A stretch of 64,000 nt of DNA. Origin: Ancylobacter sp. IITR112. Lineage in GTDB: Bacteria > Pseudomonadota > Alphaproteobacteria > Rhizobiales > Xanthobacteraceae. This document shows, one piece after another, positions 61,840 through 64,000 of the stretch. Each line of letters opens with the position of its first letter. Position 1 is the first letter of the stretch. Location of the stretch: NCBI RefSeq assembly GCF_041415945.1, contig NZ_JBGCUS010000001.1, forward strand, positions 1,798,001 to 1,862,000. The letters are read 5' to 3'. Both the position numbers and the translations under genes were made by a program. The notes beneath the pieces were generated by a model. It saw only the letters and a list, made by a program, of their open reading frames with translations. It had not been told where the DNA came from and made no database searches.

Positions 61840-63233
61840 GCCGCCACCTCGCCGGTCAGCACCGCCGTCAGCCTCTCGATGTCGCCGGCTAGCGCGGCCT
61901 CCACCTTCCTTAGCCCGTCGATCTTCCGCACCGCGTGGAGCACGGTTGTGTGGTCTCTTCCGCCGAAGCGCCGGCCGATCTCGGGGAGAGACCGCGGAGT
62001 GAGCGTCTTTGCCAGGTACATCGCGATCTGGCGGGGCATCACCACGTTGGCCGTGCGGCGCTGCGAGATGATGTCGGCGCGGGTGATGTCGTAATGGGAG
62101 GCCACGGCCTTCAGAATGTCTTCCACCCGGGCGCGCTTCGGCTCGGCGGTGCCCGCCAGATCCCGCAGCGCTGCCTCCGCCACGTCCCGGGTAAGCGGAA
62201 CGTCACCAAGCTGGCTGTGCGCCAGCAGGCGGTTCAGCGCCCCGTCGAGCGACCGAGGGGCCCGCCCGCAAATCTGGGCGACGAAGTCCAGCACGTCCGG
62301 CGGAACGGCAAAGTTCGGGAACTCGATCCCCAACGTGGCTACCCGGTCCGCGAGGATATCGCGCAGCAGTTTCTCATCCGGCGCGGCGATCACCAGCACT
62401 AGGCCGCCGGCAAGGCGGGCGCGCTCGCGCTCTCCGATAACCTCGAGATCGCCAGGAGGCCGGTCGGCAGAGACCACCACCTGCCGCCCGGCTTCCACCA
62501 ATCGGTAAATGGCCTCGTGAAATTCCTGCTGGACGATCTTGCCGCGCAGATTGTGTACATCGTCCAGCACCAGCAGATCCGCCGCCGTCAGGCCGTCACG
62601 GAACTCTTGCATTTTCAGGTGCTGCACGGCATGGGCGATGCCCAGCATAAAGCGGTCCGCCGTCATATAGACCGCATTCCGCTCGCCAGCCGCTGCGGCG
62701 ATTCCCTGCAGTAGGTGCGACTTTCCGCACCCATCGGCCCCGTAGACGTAGAGCGGATTGAACCGCGAAACCCCAGGTATGGCCGCTGCACTCGCCGCCG
62801 CGTGAACCAGCCTATTCACAGCGCCGTGCCGGAAGGTCGAAAGCGTCTTGCTGGCATCCACCGCGGAGCCGATCTGCGCCCAGGAACGGGGCGGCGCCTT
62901 CGCTGCAGGCTTGGCCGGCGTCGGGGGAACCACATGAGCCGCGCCGTCGGCGGCCCCAGCGGCTGGCGCCGCGCGCACATCAGTGCGAGCACCCGGCTGG
63001 CGCAGACCAATCACCACCTGGGTCACGGGCGCCACGTCTTGCCAGAGTTCGGTCAACAGGTCGGTATAGTGGTGGGCCAACCACTGGCGCAGGAACCGCG
63101 TAGGCACCGAAAGGCTCACCACCCCGTCGGCGCATCCAGCGAACTCCAGCCGGGCGAACCAGGCGTCATAGGTCTCCGATCCCACCCGGGCCTTGAGGGA
63201 GACGCGCAGTCGTTCCCATGTGTGTTTGTCCAT
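61836..63233 (-). CDS. Prophage DnaA paralogue
   Basis: This 465-residue protein has all DnaA domains. Domain I is residues 1-78 (TWERLRVSLKARVGSETYDA), then an Ala/Pro linker. The AAA+ domain has Walker A GADGCGKS (165-172) and Walker B LLVLDDVH (220-227). Domain IV ends with the DnaA-box binding signature GRRFGGRDHTTVLHAVRKI (421-439). It sits among overlapping phage replication genes, which argues against it being the host dnaA. It may load helicase at a phage origin or interfere with host initiation. The Walker A lacks the usual GLGKT. Confidence 0.85.
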   Translation of the reverse strand: MDKHTWERLRVSLKARVGSETYDAWFARLEFAGCADGVVSLSVPTRFLRQWLAHHYTDLLTELWQDVAPVTQVVIGLRQPGARTDVRAAPAAGAADGAAHVVPPTPAKPAAKAPPRSWAQIGSAVDASKTLSTFRHGAVNRLVHAAASAAAIPGVSRFNPLYVYGADGCGKSHLLQGIAAAAGERNAVYMTADRFMLGIAHAVQHLKMQEFRDGLTAADLLVLDDVHNLRGKIVQQEFHEAIYRLVEAGRQVVVSADRPPGDLEVIGERERARLAGGLVLVIAAPDEKLLRDILADRVATLGIEFPNFAVPPDVLDFVAQICGRAPRSLDGALNRLLAHSQLGDVPLTRDVAEAALRDLAGTAEPKRARVEDILKAVASHYDITRADIISQRRTANVVMPRQIAMYLAKTLTPRSLPEIGRRFGGRDHTTVLHAVRKIDGLRKVEAALAGDIERLTAVLTGEVAA

Positions 63234-63242
63234 AGCGGCACC

Positions 63243-63575
63243 TCATCGGGGGCAAAGGGAATGGCCGTCCGGCATCTGCCGTTCCAGCCAGAGCACGCGC
63301 GGCAGCGATATGCGGGTGCCGTCGCAGCGCTCGCGCACCACGGTTTTCTCGGTCGGGATGATTTCAGGGCGGCGCGGCCGATATCTCGTGTCAGACCTCT
63401 CAGGCTGCTGGGCGCGGCGCGCCCGCACCTGCGCTGCACGCCTTGCGGCATAGGTCGGGTCGACAGCGCGCTGGACTCGGTCTTTGGACACGCCGCACGC
63501 CCGCGCTATTGCGGTGATGCTCTCGCCCTGCTCTCGGAGAGATCGTGCCAGTTCCTGCCAAGGCAGATCTGTCAT
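63243..63575 (-). CDS. HTH protein of the replication module, 110 residues
   Basis: The N-terminal 45 residues form a helix-turn-helix (ARSLREQGESITAIARACGVSKDRVQRAVD) like those of small phage regulators and resolvase tails. The rest is basic and extended (RRAAQVRARRAQQPERSDTR) with a C-terminal Arg/Trp segment. It overlaps the preceding gene by four bases, and nine bases separate it from the DnaA-like gene. Confidence 0.65.
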   Translation of the reverse strand: MTDLPWQELARSLREQGESITAIARACGVSKDRVQRAVDPTYAARRAAQVRARRAQQPERSDTRYRPRRPEIIPTEKTVVRERCDGTRISLPRVLWLERQMPDGHSLCPR

Positions 63576-64000
63576 GGCGCCCTCCTGAACGGAACGACGG
63601 CGCTCTCGCTCTCCGGGGCGTTCTCAGCAGCACCAGAACAGTCGGCTGCGAGCGGCAAAGGCCAAGGCAAAGCTCGCACTGCGCTATCCGCCGCGCCGAG
63701 GCTCCAAAGGCGCGGCTTTCCAAGGTCAGGGTGAGGCTGAATAGCAGCCAGAAGCCGGTCGACAACGGCACCCTTGGCCATATCCCAGCCGACCTTGGGC
63801 CCGATGATGATCTGTCGCTTCAAACCCTCCGCCAACTGGCGGATGAGCGCGGGAGACGCAGTCTCCAGAGCTTCAGCCATCGCCGTGAGGGCGCTGGAAG
63901 GAAGTCCGTGCGGGTCGAGATAGCGAGCGAGGATGCGCTCTCGCTCGAACTGGCCTGGCAAAGCGAGCGAAATGTGAACGTCGAACCGCCTCCATATCGC
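63572..64000 (-). CDS. AAA+ ATPase, C-terminal part (start beyond window)
   Basis: The frame stays open to the window edge, so the start is outside. The visible 142 codons begin with WRRFDVHISLALPGQFERER, the arginine-finger/sensor 2 region of AAA+ ATPases, followed by a lid domain (ALETASPALIRQLAEGLKRQ). The C-terminus is a low-complexity acidic tail. It is probably a helicase-loader or chaperone-type ATPase of the replication module. A TTG at 63961 could be read as a start, but the continuous family-like sequence upstream argues against it. Confidence 0.6.
   Translation of the reverse strand, partial: AIWRRFDVHISLALPGQFERERILARYLDPHGLPSSALTAMAEALETASPALIRQLAEGLKRQIIIGPKVGWDMAKGAVVDRLLAAIQPHPDLGKPRLWSLGAADSAVRALPWPLPLAADCSGAAENAPESESAVVPFRRAP

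Larger units (their letters stand above)
24505..64000. mobile_element. Siphovirus-like prophage (right end beyond window)
   Basis: The region runs from the tRNA-Asp half to the window edge and is phage-like throughout. It holds an accessory plus-strand unit, a lysis cassette, tail, head and packaging genes in reverse order on the minus strand, a control region with operators and a tRNA, and a replication module. At least 39.5 kb is present. An HK97-type portal, protease and capsid, a tape measure of 798 residues and a frameshifting tail chaperone indicate a long flexible non-contractile tail. No integrase is in the window. An insertion sequence splits the large terminase gene, so the element is probably packaging-defective. 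Confidence 0.93.

Noticed and set aside
24505-64000. Gene transfer agent instead of a prophage
   Set aside because: A few genes resemble GTA proteins (holin, spike base), but an attachment site, a replication module, operators and a tRNA indicate an integrating phage.
1-64000. CRISPR arrays
   Set aside because: No regularly spaced direct repeats were seen.

Overview
The window reads as chromosome of a high-GC alphaproteobacterium, probably a Hyphomicrobiales (Rhizobiales) member close to Xanthobacteraceae. This is inferred from the gene order nuoA-N / birA / RNase J / methylmalonyl-CoA epimerase / DUF1467 / proS / lolC-lolD, from the short ProS lacking an editing domain, and from codon use. 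It falls into a housekeeping part (1 to about 24,450) and a large prophage (about 24,505 to beyond 64,000).

Housekeeping part. Almost everything is on the minus strand, and transcription runs from 21.8 kb down to position 1. Fourteen genes, nuoA-B-C-D-E-F-G-H-(small membrane protein)-I-J-K-L-M-N, encode complex I (C and D separate). They are followed with tiny gaps or overlaps by birA, RNase J, an epimerase, a DUF1467 protein, proS and the Lol lipoprotein-export genes. The 416-base gap between the DUF1467 gene and proS holds a candidate small RNA on the plus strand with its own promoter and a strong terminator. Upstream of nuoA lie an alanine/glycine:cation symporter and a small secreted Pro-rich protein.

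Prophage. The 3' half of a tRNA-Asp gene (24,455-24,504) marks one attachment site. The intact tRNA and, presumably, the integrase lie beyond the right edge. From right to left the prophage has: a tightly overlapping replication module (AAA+ ATPase fragment, HTH protein, DnaA paralogue, MT-A70 remnant, DndC-like PP-loop protein, winged-helix replication protein, NusG-like protein); a control region (HTH regulator, tandem operators, a 23-residue peptide, an initiator-type tRNA-Met); a plus-strand lipoprotein gene; then the late genes of an HK97-fold siphovirus (HNH, terminase, portal, protease, capsid, connectors, tail tube, G/GT frameshift pair, tape measure, tail tip, fibres), followed by lysozyme and holin. 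A four-gene plus-strand unit of unknown function sits next to the attachment site.

Main points of interest. The large terminase gene is split by a 1,199-bp IS3-family element with a 4-bp target duplication, so this prophage probably cannot package DNA although its other genes look intact. The portal protein carries a C-terminal 2H-phosphoesterase domain with two HxT motifs resembling the anti-CBASS protein Acb1. The prophage also has its own DnaA, its own NusG and an initiator tRNA, which suggests takeover of replication initiation, transcription elongation and translation initiation.
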